A DNA stretch of 64,000 nt, taken from the NCBI RefSeq assembly GCF_029893965.1, contig NZ_JARXXP010000006.1, forward strand, positions 180,432 through 244,431, written 5' to 3'. A program made the translations under genes and the position numbers. This stretch comes from Paenibacillus sp. PastM-3. Its GTDB lineage: Bacteria > Bacillota > Bacilli > Paenibacillales > Paenibacillaceae. Positions 52,093 through 63,222 of this stretch are shown in pieces (position 1 is the first letter of the stretch; every line of letters starts with the position of its first letter). The notes beneath the pieces are model-generated. The model was given only the letters and a program-made list of their open reading frames with translations. It made no database searches and was not told the origin of the DNA.

Positions 52093-53914
52093 CACGGTAT
52101 GATTCGTCCTCGATTCTTTCGTATTTTTCAACGGTCAACAGATCATTAATGATCGGAATCCGGATCACGACCTCCGTTCCCTCTTTTAATGCACGTTCGA
52201 CGGTAAGGCCATACCCAGGCCCGAAAAGCATCATAATTCTGGCATGCACATTGATCAGGCCAAATCCCGAATCCCGCTTGACAATCGGATCTGACCGGAG
52301 CAAATGATGAATTTTTTGCAGTGTGGCATCATCAATGCCCGTTCCGCTATCCTTCACGGAGATAGCAATATCCTCCGTGTTTGGCCGTATGCCTTTTATT
52401 TTGTTGATCCGGATGTTAATGGACAGCATTTTGCGGGTTTCGAGCCCATACTTGATCGAATTCTCTATAATCGGCTGCAAAATAAACTTGGGGGAGTAAT
52501 ATTGCTGCAATTCAATATCCGATTCGATGGTAAAATGCAAACGCTGCTCAAACCGGTATTTTTGAATGGATAAGTAATTGTTAATATGCTCGACTTCCTT
52601 GTTCATCGCTACAATACGGTCTTTATTGCTGAGTGAAAAACGCAACATTCTGCCAAGCAGCGTGACCATTTCGACAACCGTTTCCTTCTCATCCTCTTCA
52701 ACAGCCATACTGATCGTCTCCAGTGTGTTGTACATAAAATGAGGATTGATCTGCGATTGCAGCGCATACAGCTCCGCCTGCTTCTGCCGGATCTCGATGT
52801 GATAATTCAGCTGCAGAAGCTCCTTGATTCTCGCTACCATCGAATTAAAGCTCCGGGCCAAAATGCCCATCTCGTCCCTGGAGTCGATATTTAGATCGAC
52901 CTGAAAATCGCCCTTCTCAATCGTTCGCATCAGCCGGCTCAGCTTATAGATAGGGCGGCTGACGGTCAAAGCCATATAGACCGACAATATGATGCTTGCC
53001 AAGACGAACGCGACAAAAATCCAGATGACATAATCCCGGATGACATCCGCCTGCTCGGTTAAATACTTAAAGGGAATGCTGTGCACGGTGATCCAGTCCA
53101 TGCGCTCCGATTCGCTGACGCTGACCAGCATCCGTTCTCCGTTCTTGTAGGCCCGAAAGCTTCCATTGGTGAGCGGGAACTGCGTCATGTCCTCAACCGT
53201 GCCGATTTGCTTGGGATCGGTGTGATAAATCACTTTGCCCTTCTTGTTCATGATCCAGAGCTCAGCCCGATCCTGTCCTTTAATATCGAGCAGCACCTTT
53301 TCCATAAAAGACAGCTTGACGGCGGTCATAATCGTCCCGATATTGCGGCGGTTCTCGACATCCAGGATCGGCTTGACGATCAGGAAAAACGGAGGTTTGC
53401 CCTTAAAGCGCAAATCGGTCTCATCCTGCAAAATAATCGTATCCTGGCCCAGCCAGTCCGGTTCTTTGTCGAAGCCGGTATAGGATACCGTCGTGCTGGA
53501 AAAGAGGCGCTGCTTGGTCGTCCATACAAATACGCCGAGCAGCGTGTTTTTCTCGGTAAAATAGGTGCTCGACAAATAGCTGTTCATAATAAAGCGGTCA
53601 TTCAAAAACTCGGACCGCGTCGGATAATCATTTTTGCGCAGAATCGAGATCACTTCACTGGAGTTGTACAGCAGCTCGGGGGCATAGGTCAGCTCTTCCA
53701 TCTGCTTGTCGATATTCTCATTGGCCTGATCCAAAATTTTCGGAACATATTCGCCGACCTGTGCCTCGACCGATCTCGTGTATTGGGAATAGGAGATATA
53801 GCCCAGCAGCGAGATGGGAACGACCGTCAACAATATATAAGTAATGATCAGCTTTGACCGCAACCGGTAATTTTTCGGATTCAACCACACGGCTAGTTTT
53901 GATTTAGAAGTCAT
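52088..53914 (-). CDS. YesM-like sensor histidine kinase
   Basis: The 608-residue kinase has membrane segments near residues 20-42 and 290-312, an extracytoplasmic CACHE-like sensor, a HAMP domain (SRPIYKLSRLMRTIEKGDFQ), a His_kinase box QINPHFMYNTLETIS and an ATPase end (FILQPIIENSIKYGLE, then GFGLINVHARI). Its start overlaps the upstream binding-protein gene by 11 bases and its stop overlaps the regulator gene, so all three are made together. Confidence 0.93.
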   Translation of the reverse strand: MTSKSKLAVWLNPKNYRLRSKLIITYILLTVVPISLLGYISYSQYTRSVEAQVGEYVPKILDQANENIDKQMEELTYAPELLYNSSEVISILRKNDYPTRSEFLNDRFIMNSYLSSTYFTEKNTLLGVFVWTTKQRLFSSTTVSYTGFDKEPDWLGQDTIILQDETDLRFKGKPPFFLIVKPILDVENRRNIGTIMTAVKLSFMEKVLLDIKGQDRAELWIMNKKGKVIYHTDPKQIGTVEDMTQFPLTNGSFRAYKNGERMLVSVSESERMDWITVHSIPFKYLTEQADVIRDYVIWIFVAFVLASIILSVYMALTVSRPIYKLSRLMRTIEKGDFQVDLNIDSRDEMGILARSFNSMVARIKELLQLNYHIEIRQKQAELYALQSQINPHFMYNTLETISMAVEEDEKETVVEMVTLLGRMLRFSLSNKDRIVAMNKEVEHINNYLSIQKYRFEQRLHFTIESDIELQQYYSPKFILQPIIENSIKYGLETRKMLSINIRINKIKGIRPNTEDIAISVKDSGTGIDDATLQKIHHLLRSDPIVKRDSGFGLINVHARIMMLFGPGYGLTVERALKEGTEVVIRIPIINDLLTVEKYERIEDESYRG

Positions 53915-54956
53915 ATTGATCTATATTTTCCTTTGTAAACACGATTGGTACCCCCATGGTCACCACATTATCTCTGAAGCGTATATTACCGACGTTGGGA
54001 ATGTCCTGCTGATCATACGGCAGATAACCGTCCAATAAATTTTTGGCCAGCGCAACCGTTAAGTATCCCAGCCGCTGCGGGCTCCAGAGCGTAATATTGG
54101 GAGTTACCCCTTCTTTGATATATTCCCGCATCGCATTGGGCAAAGACAGGCCAACGATCTTGACGTCGCTGATTTTCCCGGCTTTCTTAATTGCTTTGGC
54201 GGCGGCGGACGGCGCGATCGCGCTGACTCCGATAATGCCGGATAAATCCGGATATTCCTTGACCAAATATTCGGTCGCCTTATAGGCGCTTTCATAATCG
54301 TCATTGCTGGTTACGATTTCGGCCAGCTCCATATTCGGATAATATTCTTTTTGCTGGATTTTGATCCATTTGATCCAATCCGTGGTGTTCGCTGCCGTAA
54401 GGGTGCTTGTAATAATCGCAAATTTCCCTTTCTCTTTAAGGCTCAGCGCCAGGTTATCCATCAGATGGCGGCCCAGCATCTGCGGATCGACCATGTTCAC
54501 AAAAAAATCCCTGCCGATCGGATCGGTGTCCCCGTCCCAGGTAATCACTTTAATATTATGCTTGCGGGCTTTCATCAGCACAGGCAGCAGCTTAAAGGGG
54601 TCCGTAGCCGACACAGCGATCGCATCCACCTTCTGGGCGATAAGGCTTTCAATGACCGCGATCTGCTGCTTGGGATCGCCGACCGGAGGACCGGTGAAGA
54701 TCACTTTCACATTCAAATCCTTAGCCGCTTCCATAGCACCTTCCTCGGAGGCATCATAATAGGATATCCCCGTCAGTTTCGGGACGACCGCGATGGTATA
54801 AGGCTTGCTTTGTACATTCTGAAGCTTCTGGGCCACCCGTTCCTGCTTATCCGCATTTACGTATACAATCTCACTGGAAGCCGAATGATCTGGGCTAAAG
54901 CTGCAAGCGCTTACAAGAAGCATGAATAGTAAACTGTATATCGCCAACTTATACAC
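53904..54956 (-). CDS. LsrB/RhaS-like substrate-binding lipoprotein of a sensory operon
   Basis: The 350-residue protein has a lipoprotein signal (MLLVSAC, Cys about 18) and a LacI-like binding fold closest to the autoinducer-2/rhamnose group (YTIAVVPKLTGISYYDASEE, GPPVGDPKQQIAVIESLIAQ, KVITWDGDTDP, LSLPNAMREYIKEGVTPNIT). The GTG at 54956 follows GAGGAGGA. Because it is cotranscribed with a kinase and regulator and not with permeases, it probably presents the ligand to the kinase. Confidence 0.88.
   Translation of the reverse strand: MYKLAIYSLLFMLLVSACSFSPDHSASSEIVYVNADKQERVAQKLQNVQSKPYTIAVVPKLTGISYYDASEEGAMEAAKDLNVKVIFTGPPVGDPKQQIAVIESLIAQKVDAIAVSATDPFKLLPVLMKARKHNIKVITWDGDTDPIGRDFFVNMVDPQMLGRHLMDNLALSLKEKGKFAIITSTLTAANTTDWIKWIKIQQKEYYPNMELAEIVTSNDDYESAYKATEYLVKEYPDLSGIIGVSAIAPSAAAKAIKKAGKISDVKIVGLSLPNAMREYIKEGVTPNITLWSPQRLGYLTVALAKNLLDGYLPYDQQDIPNVGNIRFRDNVVTMGVPIVFTKENIDQYDF
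54902..54915. promoter_or_regulatory. Candidate CcpA (cre) site inside the binding-protein gene
   Basis: TGCAAGCGCTTACA matches the cre consensus TGWAARCGYTWNCA at 13 of 14 positions. It lies about 40 bases inside the coding region, where cre sites can act as roadblocks. It also codes for the lipobox region, so chance is possible. Confidence 0.3.
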
Positions 54957-55000
54957 GCTTATCCTCCTCTTAAGTTTACTGGCTTAGAATCATGTATACT

Positions 55001-55028
55001 TTTATAGTTAATTCGCGTTTTTAACCAA
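55001..55028 (-). promoter_or_regulatory. Candidate promoter of the sensory operon
   Basis: On the minus strand TTGGTT (55023-55028) and TATAAA (55001-55006) are 16 bases apart, about 45 bases before the GTG start. The rest of the 295-base gap up to thiC holds the thiC terminator, a 15-bp repeat and no gene. Confidence 0.4.
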
Positions 55029-55159
55029 ATGGTGATCCCCTTTCTATACGTATTCTACACTTATTAGACATATTAGGGTTGGAATTTCCTGCAAGATGGT
55101 ATCTTTATAATTCAGCTCATATAGAGTATATGTCTTTTCGGCCCCCAGAGCAAAACCCC

Positions 55160-55174
55160 CGATGCGATGTCAAA
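55160..55174. repeat. 15-bp direct repeat, left copy, flanking thiC
   Basis: CGATGCGATGTCAAA is identical to 57410-57424. The right copy is the edge of a sigK fragment; the left copy abuts the thiC terminator. Confidence 0.75.
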
Positions 55175-55176
55175 AA

Positions 55177-55216
55177 AATAAACCAATTACGATCGTTTCC
55201 GATTCGAATTGGTTTA
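55177..55216 (-). terminator. thiC terminator (repeated hairpin type)
   Basis: TAAACCAATT (55179-55188) pairs with AATTGGTTTA (55207-55216), and a run of T follows in the minus direction. The loop resembles the terminator at 15113-15158. Confidence 0.8.
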
Positions 55217-55251
55217 CTTATTTATCATTATTTTGTTGTATGCAGGCTAAG

Positions 55252-57286
<2,035 letters not shown>

Positions 57287-57309
57287 TTATAATTATTCAA
57301 TTGAATGAA

Positions 57310-57315
57310 ATTATA
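57310..57315 (-). promoter_or_regulatory. Candidate -10 box of thiC
   Basis: A perfect TATAAT on the minus strand, about 24 bases before the riboswitch aptamer. The -35 region is poor. Confidence 0.45.
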
Positions 57316-57354
57316 CACGATTAGAGAGGGAAATGGAAGAGTACTCCGATAAGT

Positions 57355-57424
57355 GATCAGGTCCTCCATGTCTTCGGCTGTGTTGTCGAATTTTTTGGGG
57401 TTGTGGACACGATGCGATGTCAAA
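57355..57424 (-). pseudogene. sigK fragment (N-terminal side)
   Basis: The minus strand encodes TSHRVHNPKKFDNTAEDMED followed by LI, matching the same part of the sigK pseudogene at 60549-60616 ([20 protein letters not shown]). It stops exactly where the fragment at 24331-24416 begins on the sigK map. Confidence 0.65.
57410..57424. repeat. 15-bp direct repeat, right copy, flanking thiC
   Basis: CGATGCGATGTCAAA, identical to 55160-55174; a one-base variant context occurs in the sigK pseudogene at about 60600-60612. Confidence 0.75.
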
Positions 57425-57457
57425 GCACATTTCCTCAAGTCCTCACGCATCATAATA

Positions 57458-57494
57458 AAAAACGGCAGCTGGCTTAGGGCCGGCTGCCGTTTTT
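57458..57494 (-). terminator. Terminator of the TetR gene
   Basis: AAAAACGGCAGC at the left pairs with GCTGCCGTTTTT at the right, with extra pairing in the loop and a T-run in the minus direction. Confidence 0.8.
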
Positions 57495-57526
57495 CGTTTT
57501 GATCTCGCTTATCCAGGCTTGTCACG

Positions 57527-58234
57527 TTATTCGTAGGAAAGCTTCTCCATGATTAGCTTGTCCAAATAGGCTTCAATTTCCGAATCATTTTCCCGAATCC
57601 ACTTTTCGTAAAAAATCTGGTGCTTCATCGCTTTATAGAAATCCATGAGCGCTTGCTTCAATGTCATATTTTGCATCATCAACCACTTAGGGTCCAGCAA
57701 TTTTCTTATCACTAGATCCATTTGCACCAGGTAAATTTGAGTGCTCACGTTGGGATAAAATATACCCAGCTCAATGCCGCTGTCAAAGTAGGCGACGAGC
57801 TTTTTCTGAAATTGGTCTAGAGCCTGGGCAAGTTTGACGGATAATTGGGGATATGACCCATTTAAATCTTGAAGCAGTATATCCGTCAGGAAAAACGTCT
57901 GCTTAATCATCAGCCTAAACGCCTTGGCGAAAGATTCGTTGTAAACCTTCAGCTCTTCTTCGGACGGCTGCGTTATCTTCTCAGGTGACAGCTTTGAAGG
58001 AGCTTCCAGCAAGATCAGATTGGAAAGAAATCGCACATATTGTTCAAGCAGACGTTCCACAATTTCATCCTTGGAGTCAAAATATTTATACATGGTTGCC
58101 TTGCTGATATCCATACATTTGGCCGCATCTTCCATCTTCATCTGGCTGATGCCCTGTTTTTGAATATAGGGGATCAACCGTACGAGAAGCTTTTCTCGTT
58201 TCGAGGACAACGGATCGCAGTCTGCCTCCGACAT
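57527..58234 (-). CDS. TetR/AcrR-family transcriptional repressor
   Basis: The 235-residue protein has an N-terminal TetR helix-turn-helix (residues about 15-60: ISQMKMEDAAKCMDISKATM, then YKYFDSKDEI) and an all-helical ligand domain. It is divergent from a DHA2 drug-efflux gene 161 bases away, so it probably represses that gene and itself until a substrate binds. A candidate operator is the tandem TTCGTTTA repeat at 58325-58341. Confidence 0.9.
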   Translation of the reverse strand: MSEADCDPLSSKREKLLVRLIPYIQKQGISQMKMEDAAKCMDISKATMYKYFDSKDEIVERLLEQYVRFLSNLILLEAPSKLSPEKITQPSEEELKVYNESFAKAFRLMIKQTFFLTDILLQDLNGSYPQLSVKLAQALDQFQKKLVAYFDSGIELGIFYPNVSTQIYLVQMDLVIRKLLDPKWLMMQNMTLKQALMDFYKAMKHQIFYEKWIRENDSEIEAYLDKLIMEKLSYE

Positions 58235-58324
58235 GTTCCAACACCTCCTGTGTTGCCAATTTCATTATAAAGCAATCCGCAAATATTTTAAACCGCATTT
58301 ACTAATTGAACTTTTTTAGCGTAA

Positions 58325-58341
58325 TTCGTTTACTTCGTTTA
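58325..58341 (+). promoter_or_regulatory. Tandem TTCGTTTA repeat in the divergent TetR/efflux promoter
   Basis: Two TTCGTTTA copies (58325-58332 and 58334-58341) lie nine bases apart in an AT-rich intergenic region. The position suits a regulator site, but TetR operators are usually palindromic, so this is tentative. Confidence 0.3.
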
Positions 58342-58395
58342 AAAAGTGTGCTATTTTATTGGTAGCCAAATTAAGAATAGTTAGGAGCGATTTAT

Positions 58396-59868
58396 ATGCC
58401 CGCAGAATCCTCAGTAAGTGAGTCCGCATCACTCCGTTCACTTATTGCTCCGTTGATCGCCATTATCGTAGGGTTGTTCATGGTTATTCTGGACAGCACG
58501 GCGGTTAACGTCGCCATTCCGGTTATTTCTGAAGATTTCCAAAGTTCGTTGACCCTCATCCAATGGACCATTACTGGTTATGCGCTAGCCCAGGCTTCCG
58601 TTATTCCGTTAGCCGGGTGGATGTCTGACCGGTTCGGCGCTAAGCAAATATTTATCATTTCCATCATCTTGTTCGTCGCAAGTTCGATCTTATGTGCGTT
58701 CGCGGGCTCGGCCGAAATGCTGATATTCTTCCGAATTCTGCAAGGCTTGGGTGGAGGTATGGTTACTCCGATCGCCTTTGCGATGATCTACCGGATCAGT
58801 CCTGCCGAATCGGTAGGCCGAATTATGGGCATCATGGGAGTGCCAGTTCTGCTTGCACCTGCACTCGGTCCAATTGTATCCGGGTATTTGGTCGACTACG
58901 TCAGCTGGCGATGGTTGTTTCTAATCAATATCCCGGTCGGCATTGTTGGGGTTATCTTAAGCATCCTGTTATTGCCGAATCTGCCGAAAAAGGCTTTTGC
59001 TCCGCTAGATTTCTTAGGATTTATGCTCGCTCCCTTAGCATTCGGTGGCCTTTCATACGGGTTAAGCGAAGGGGGAGCCGGATGGACTACAGTGAAAACG
59101 ATCACGGGTCTTACCGTAGGTGCAGTCGCTTTGATTCTGTTTGTCATCGTTGAACTCCGGAGTAAGAAAGAGCCGTTGCTCGAGCTGCGAGTTTTTCGTT
59201 CCAGACAATTTACCCTTGGGATTCTAGTACAATGGGTTTTACAGCTTGCCTTGTTCGGCATGATTTTTGCCGTTCCGTATTTCATGCAGCGGCTTATGGG
59301 AATGAGTGCTTTTGAAGCTGGCTTCTGGTCATTGCCCCAGGCCATTGCTTCCGGTATCATGATGCCGTTCAGCGGGCGTTTATTCGACCGGGCCGGCGCA
59401 CGCCCTCTAGTGGTCGGAGGCTTGATTCTCATAACGGCTGGCGCCTATATGTTCTCTATGATCGATCCAAGCGACAGCTCGTGGACTTTCCTGCTTCCGC
59501 GCATACTGCTGGGACTCGGTTCCGGCATGTCTTTCATCGCATTGAATACACACTTGATCCAAACTGCGCCTAAGGAGTTGGTCGGAAGAGTCACTTCACT
59601 GACAAGTGCCGCCCAGCAGGTCGTTTCATCCTTCGCTATCGCAGGATTGACAACGTTCCTTGTCAGCCGAACCGATCATTATGCGAGCCATGGCGAGGCA
59701 CCCGTGCCCAATGCGATGACGCATGCGTTTCACAACACCTATCAATTACTCGCCATCATTGCAGCGGCTGGGTTATTGCTGGCAATCACATTAAAGCGTC
59801 CCGCTGCCAAGAATGAAGGCCTAACGCCGGATGAAGCAGACAATCTCCCTGTGATTGTAATGGAATAG
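58396..59868 (+). CDS. DHA2-family MFS multidrug efflux protein
   Basis: The 490-residue protein has about 14 hydrophobic segments and DHA2/EmrB-QacA motifs: LDSTAVNVAIPVISEDF (motif D1), GWMSDRFGAKQIFIISIILF (motif A), and MGVPVLLAPALGPIVSGYLV (motif C). It exports drugs or toxic organic compounds with proton exchange. AGGAGC lies 8-9 bases before the ATG. It is controlled most likely by the divergent TetR protein. Confidence 0.92.
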   Translation: MPAESSVSESASLRSLIAPLIAIIVGLFMVILDSTAVNVAIPVISEDFQSSLTLIQWTITGYALAQASVIPLAGWMSDRFGAKQIFIISIILFVASSILCAFAGSAEMLIFFRILQGLGGGMVTPIAFAMIYRISPAESVGRIMGIMGVPVLLAPALGPIVSGYLVDYVSWRWLFLINIPVGIVGVILSILLLPNLPKKAFAPLDFLGFMLAPLAFGGLSYGLSEGGAGWTTVKTITGLTVGAVALILFVIVELRSKKEPLLELRVFRSRQFTLGILVQWVLQLALFGMIFAVPYFMQRLMGMSAFEAGFWSLPQAIASGIMMPFSGRLFDRAGARPLVVGGLILITAGAYMFSMIDPSDSSWTFLLPRILLGLGSGMSFIALNTHLIQTAPKELVGRVTSLTSAAQQVVSSFAIAGLTTFLVSRTDHYASHGEAPVPNAMTHAFHNTYQLLAIIAAAGLLLAITLKRPAAKNEGLTPDEADNLPVIVME

Positions 59869-59907
59869 ATGTCAGGAAAAACTCATTACAAGCTGAAAGC
59901 GAAATGG

Positions 59908-59945
59908 ACAGGAGGATTGCGCTTTGCGCGGTCTTCCTGTTTTAT
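59908..59945 (+). terminator. Terminator of the efflux gene
   Basis: ACAGGAGGATTGCGC pairs imperfectly with GCGCGGTCTTCCTGT around a three-base loop, followed by TTTT. Confidence 0.75.
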
Positions 59946-60084
59946 TGTGAAAATCGATTTGCCGCAACCTCACAGAAAACTAAAATAACCGTCGAACCAT
60001 TAGGCAGACGGCACTTTTGCAAATTCTATTAGGTTAATATCCCATAATTCATCATCATAAAAGTATAACTTGTTTGTTTACCCC

Positions 60085-60616
60085 ACCGCTTCGCCTTATA
60101 AAACTCATGATAAAGCTTCATCAGCACCCTTTTCTCTATCCGCGACACGTAACTCCGCGAGATCCCCAAGTCCTTCGCAATCTCCCGCTGCGTCAGCTCT
60201 CCCCCCCGCCGGTGTCCAGGCCGAATCGGCCGACGACGACCTCTTTCTCACGCTCATCAAGGATGTCGAGATTTCGATATATCTTGCTCTTCTCAATCTT
60301 CAGATCCACTTCTTTAATAACATCGTCCGTTTCGGAGCCGAGGATATCAATCAGGGTGATTTCATTCCCTTCCTTGTCCGTCCCAATCGGATCGTGGAGC
60401 GACACGTCCTTGCGGGTCTTTTTCAGCGAACGGAGATGCATCAATATCTCATTCTCTATACATCGGGCCGCAAACGTGGCGAGCTTCGTTCCCTTATTCG
60501 GGCGATAGCTCTCAATCGCTTTAATCAGCCCAATCGTGCCAATGGATATGAGATCCTCCATATCCTCATCTGTATTGTCGAATTTTTTGAGGTTATGGAC
60601 ACGATACGATGTCATT
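60085..60616 (-). pseudogene. sigK: sigK pseudogene (N-terminally truncated, frameshifted)
   Basis: The minus strand encodes most of a sporulation sigma-[78 protein letters not shown]. At a run of seven C (about 60201-60207) the frame shifts; the other frame continues with [20 protein letters not shown] up to the natural C-terminus. The first roughly 50 residues are missing and the junction (TSYRVHNL) is degraded. The intact sigK must lie elsewhere. Three smaller pieces are at 24331, 27143 and 57355. Confidence 0.8.
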
Positions 60617-60759
60617 TTGTGAGTACTACAATCGACTAGAAGAGGCGGCGAGTCGCGTCCTTTCGCACCGCCGTATATGCGGGTTCGCATTCGGCGGTTC
60701 CAAAGGATAACAAAGCTCCAGATAGAATATTAAAATTTTCAGTACTTTCCCTTCCCAGT

Positions 60760-60827
60760 TCAGCTCGTACCACTTGCCTGCCTTGAAGCTCCAGCACAAT
60801 GGCCAACAAACAATCTGTTTTGTTCAT
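60760..60827 (-). pseudogene. N-terminal scrap of a YafY/WYL-type regulator
   Basis: Behind a good GGGAGGAG ribosome binding site the frame reads MNKTDCLLAIVLELQGRQVV then RAE, the start of DeoR/YafY-type HTH regulators (usually MNKTDRLLAIVLELQ...). After about 23 codons the similarity ends. Confidence 0.55.
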
Positions 60828-61130
60828 TGACTCCTCCCTTGAATCGTAATACCATGCAACAGAAGCTTGCTGCTATTTATGATACTTTCAGCATGATTGA
60901 TTTTCAACTAACCTGCCCGTTCGTATTATGAGATTAACCAGTCGCTTCTTCGCTTTAAATTGACATGATTCTACAGTACCCGCTTTCATTTTATGTATAT
61001 CTCACAATTATTTAATACTTAGTTACATACATTTATCATTATTAAGGCAGAAATTGCGGAATTCTTGATTTCATTCATGAGCATTTTTTGTATAATGAGG
61101 GGTATTAACAACTACCAATATATAAGGCTG
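60828..61130. other. Non-coding gap before the LysR gene
   Basis: No gene seen. A TATAAT at 61091-61096 on the plus strand is the likely -10 box of the LysR gene. The rest is AT-rich spacer. Confidence 0.5.
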
Positions 61131-61139
61131 GTGAATAAG

Positions 61140-62081
61140 TTGGAGTTGCCGCAGCTTGAATATTTCCAATGTGTAGCCCGCACGGAACATGTTACGCGGG
61201 CAGCTGAATTGTTATCCATCTCGCAATCCGCGCTAAGCCGTTCCATCTCCCGGATGGAAGCGGAGCTTGGCGTTCCTTTATTTGAACGGCAAGGCCGATC
61301 GATCAAGCTTAACCGTTATGGACAGCTGTTTTTAAAGCGGGTTAATCGTATCCTGAATGAATATGAAACAGGCAAGCTTGAAATCCGGAACATGGTCGAT
61401 GATGAAGCCGGGGAGGTCACATTGGGTTTTCTTCATACCATGGGTTCACGGCTGATTCCCGACCTCATCAGCACCTATCGGACCAGCGTACCGAATATCC
61501 GCTTTCAGCTTCATCAGAACCACAATGCCTCTCTTTTGCAGCAGCTGATTCAGGGTTCGGTTGACCTCTGTCTGCTCTCTTCCTTTGAAGAAATGTACAT
61601 TCCATTGCAATGGGTGGAATTATGGAGCGAGGAATTATTCGTGTTTGTGCCCAGTGATCATCCACTGGCGGGCCGTGAATTCATTGCATTAAAAGAAATC
61701 GCCAATGATCCGATGATCACTTTTAAACCGGGCTATGGTCTGCGCAATATCATGGACCGTTTATGTATGGAGGCCGGGTTCATTCCCGGCACCCCTTTTG
61801 AAGGGGAAGAGGTTCCTACCGTGGCTGGTCTGGTGGCCGCCGGGTTAGGGGTAACCCTTATCCCGGATGTCCCAGGACTGGACAGCAGCCTGGTCAAGCT
61901 GCGGGTAAGCACGCCAGAATGCCGCCGGATCATCGGAGTAGCCTGGGTCAAGGAACGCTACATATCTCCTGCGGCCCGGCGATTTTTAGACTATATCATC
62001 GAGTACTTCAAGAACGGACAGGAGCCCGCTTTGGCAGTACGACAGTTAACAGCAGCACAGCAACAGCACCAAAGAGAATAA
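61140..62081 (+). CDS. LysR-family transcriptional regulator
   Basis: The 313-residue protein has an N-terminal HTH (LPQLEYFQCVARTEHVTRAA, then ELLSISQSALSRSISRMEAE) and a C-terminal effector-binding domain (VTLGFLHTMGSRLIPDLIST, VDLCLLSSFEE, VAGLVAAGLGVTLIPDV). The start is TTG 61140 or GTG 61131, since the TATAAT at 61091 excludes earlier codons. Its 3' end overlaps the convergent MFS gene by 74 bases. LysR proteins next to MFS exporters of this type often regulate them; that is inferred. Confidence 0.9.
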   Translation: MELPQLEYFQCVARTEHVTRAAELLSISQSALSRSISRMEAELGVPLFERQGRSIKLNRYGQLFLKRVNRILNEYETGKLEIRNMVDDEAGEVTLGFLHTMGSRLIPDLISTYRTSVPNIRFQLHQNHNASLLQQLIQGSVDLCLLSSFEEMYIPLQWVELWSEELFVFVPSDHPLAGREFIALKEIANDPMITFKPGYGLRNIMDRLCMEAGFIPGTPFEGEEVPTVAGLVAAGLGVTLIPDVPGLDSSLVKLRVSTPECRRIIGVAWVKERYISPAARRFLDYIIEYFKNGQEPALAVRQLTAAQQQHQRE

Positions 62082-63222
62082 GACAGGAAATCATGCCCAC
62101 AATCCCTCCCCAGCCATAGCGGCTCCAGAATAATCCCCCCACCGAACCGCCAACACTTGAACCTCCATAATAAAATAAAAGATACAGGGAGGAGGCTTGC
62201 GCTTTGCCTGCGCTTGCCCTGATCCCCACCCAGGAGCTGGCTGTCGAATGGCTGCCAAAGAATCCGAAAGTGAACACCGCCACACCGAGGATCACCGCCG
62301 CCAAATGGTTCGATAACGTGATCATGCCCCCCAGCAGCATCAGGGCGATATTTATCCACAAGGCCATCCCGAGCCCAATTCGGTTGCTCATATATCCCAT
62401 CCATGAGGAGCTGAACGTTCCAACCAGGTATAGAATAAAGATTCCCCCTACCAAGGTTTGGGACAAATTAAAGGGGGCCTCAATCAGGCGAAATCCCAGG
62501 TAATTGTAAAGTGTGACAAAGCTCCCCATTAGAATTGCCGCCAGCAAAAAGAGCAGCACCAGGGTAGAATCCCTGAACTGGGCAACAAACAGCTGCATGA
62601 TGGATTTAGGACCGGTCCGCCGGGGCTTGAAATGCCGGGAAGGCGGAAGGTTGCGCCAAAAATACAGGCTGGCGAGCAGGCTGACCAGCGCTATACTAAT
62701 GATTCCCCACCTCCAGGAATACAGATCTGTTATTGAACTGACGGCAATCCGGCCGAACAGCCCCCCTACTGTATTCCCGCTGATATAAAGTCCTAAAGCA
62801 AGCCGCAAGCTTTTTGCTTCCGTTTCTTCGGATAGATAAGCCATGGCTACAGCAGGTATACCGGCAAGCAATACCCCCTGGATTGCACGAATGATCATCA
62901 AGCTTGTAAAATCAGGGGCGAATGCCACGCATAGGCAGCACAGGGAGGACAGGAGCAGCGACAACCCCATAAACGATTTCCTGCCGACACGGTCGGACAA
63001 AAAACTCGCCACCGGCAAAGAGATGGCAAGCATGATCGTACTGATGGACAAGGACAAGCTGACAGCCGCAGGAGAAAGAGCAAATTCATTTGAGAACACC
63101 GGGAATAGCGGCTGCACGCTATAGAGGATAGCAAATGTGGCCAGTCCTGCAGCGAACAAGGCCAGATTGCCTCTGCGATATTCTTTGCTTCCACGTTCCA
63201 GATAACCTACATTCGCATTCAC
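62008..63222 (-). CDS. MFS transporter (YnfM-like exporter)
   Basis: The 404-residue protein has 12 hydrophobic segments and motif A FLSDRVGRKSFMGLSLLLSS, with ATFAILYSVQPLFPVFSNEF in the first helix as in the YnfM/arabinose-efflux-like branch. It is a proton-driven exporter of unknown substrate. It converges on the LysR gene with a 74-base overlap of coding sequence, an arrangement that may cause mutual transcription interference. Confidence 0.9.
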   Translation of the reverse strand: MNANVGYLERGSKEYRRGNLALFAAGLATFAILYSVQPLFPVFSNEFALSPAAVSLSLSISTIMLAISLPVASFLSDRVGRKSFMGLSLLLSSLCCLCVAFAPDFTSLMIIRAIQGVLLAGIPAVAMAYLSEETEAKSLRLALGLYISGNTVGGLFGRIAVSSITDLYSWRWGIISIALVSLLASLYFWRNLPPSRHFKPRRTGPKSIMQLFVAQFRDSTLVLLFLLAAILMGSFVTLYNYLGFRLIEAPFNLSQTLVGGIFILYLVGTFSSSWMGYMSNRIGLGMALWINIALMLLGGMITLSNHLAAVILGVAVFTFGFFGSHSTASSWVGIRASAGKAQASSLYLLFYYGGSSVGGSVGGLFWSRYGWGGIVGMISCLILFGAVAVLLLTVVLPKRAPVRS

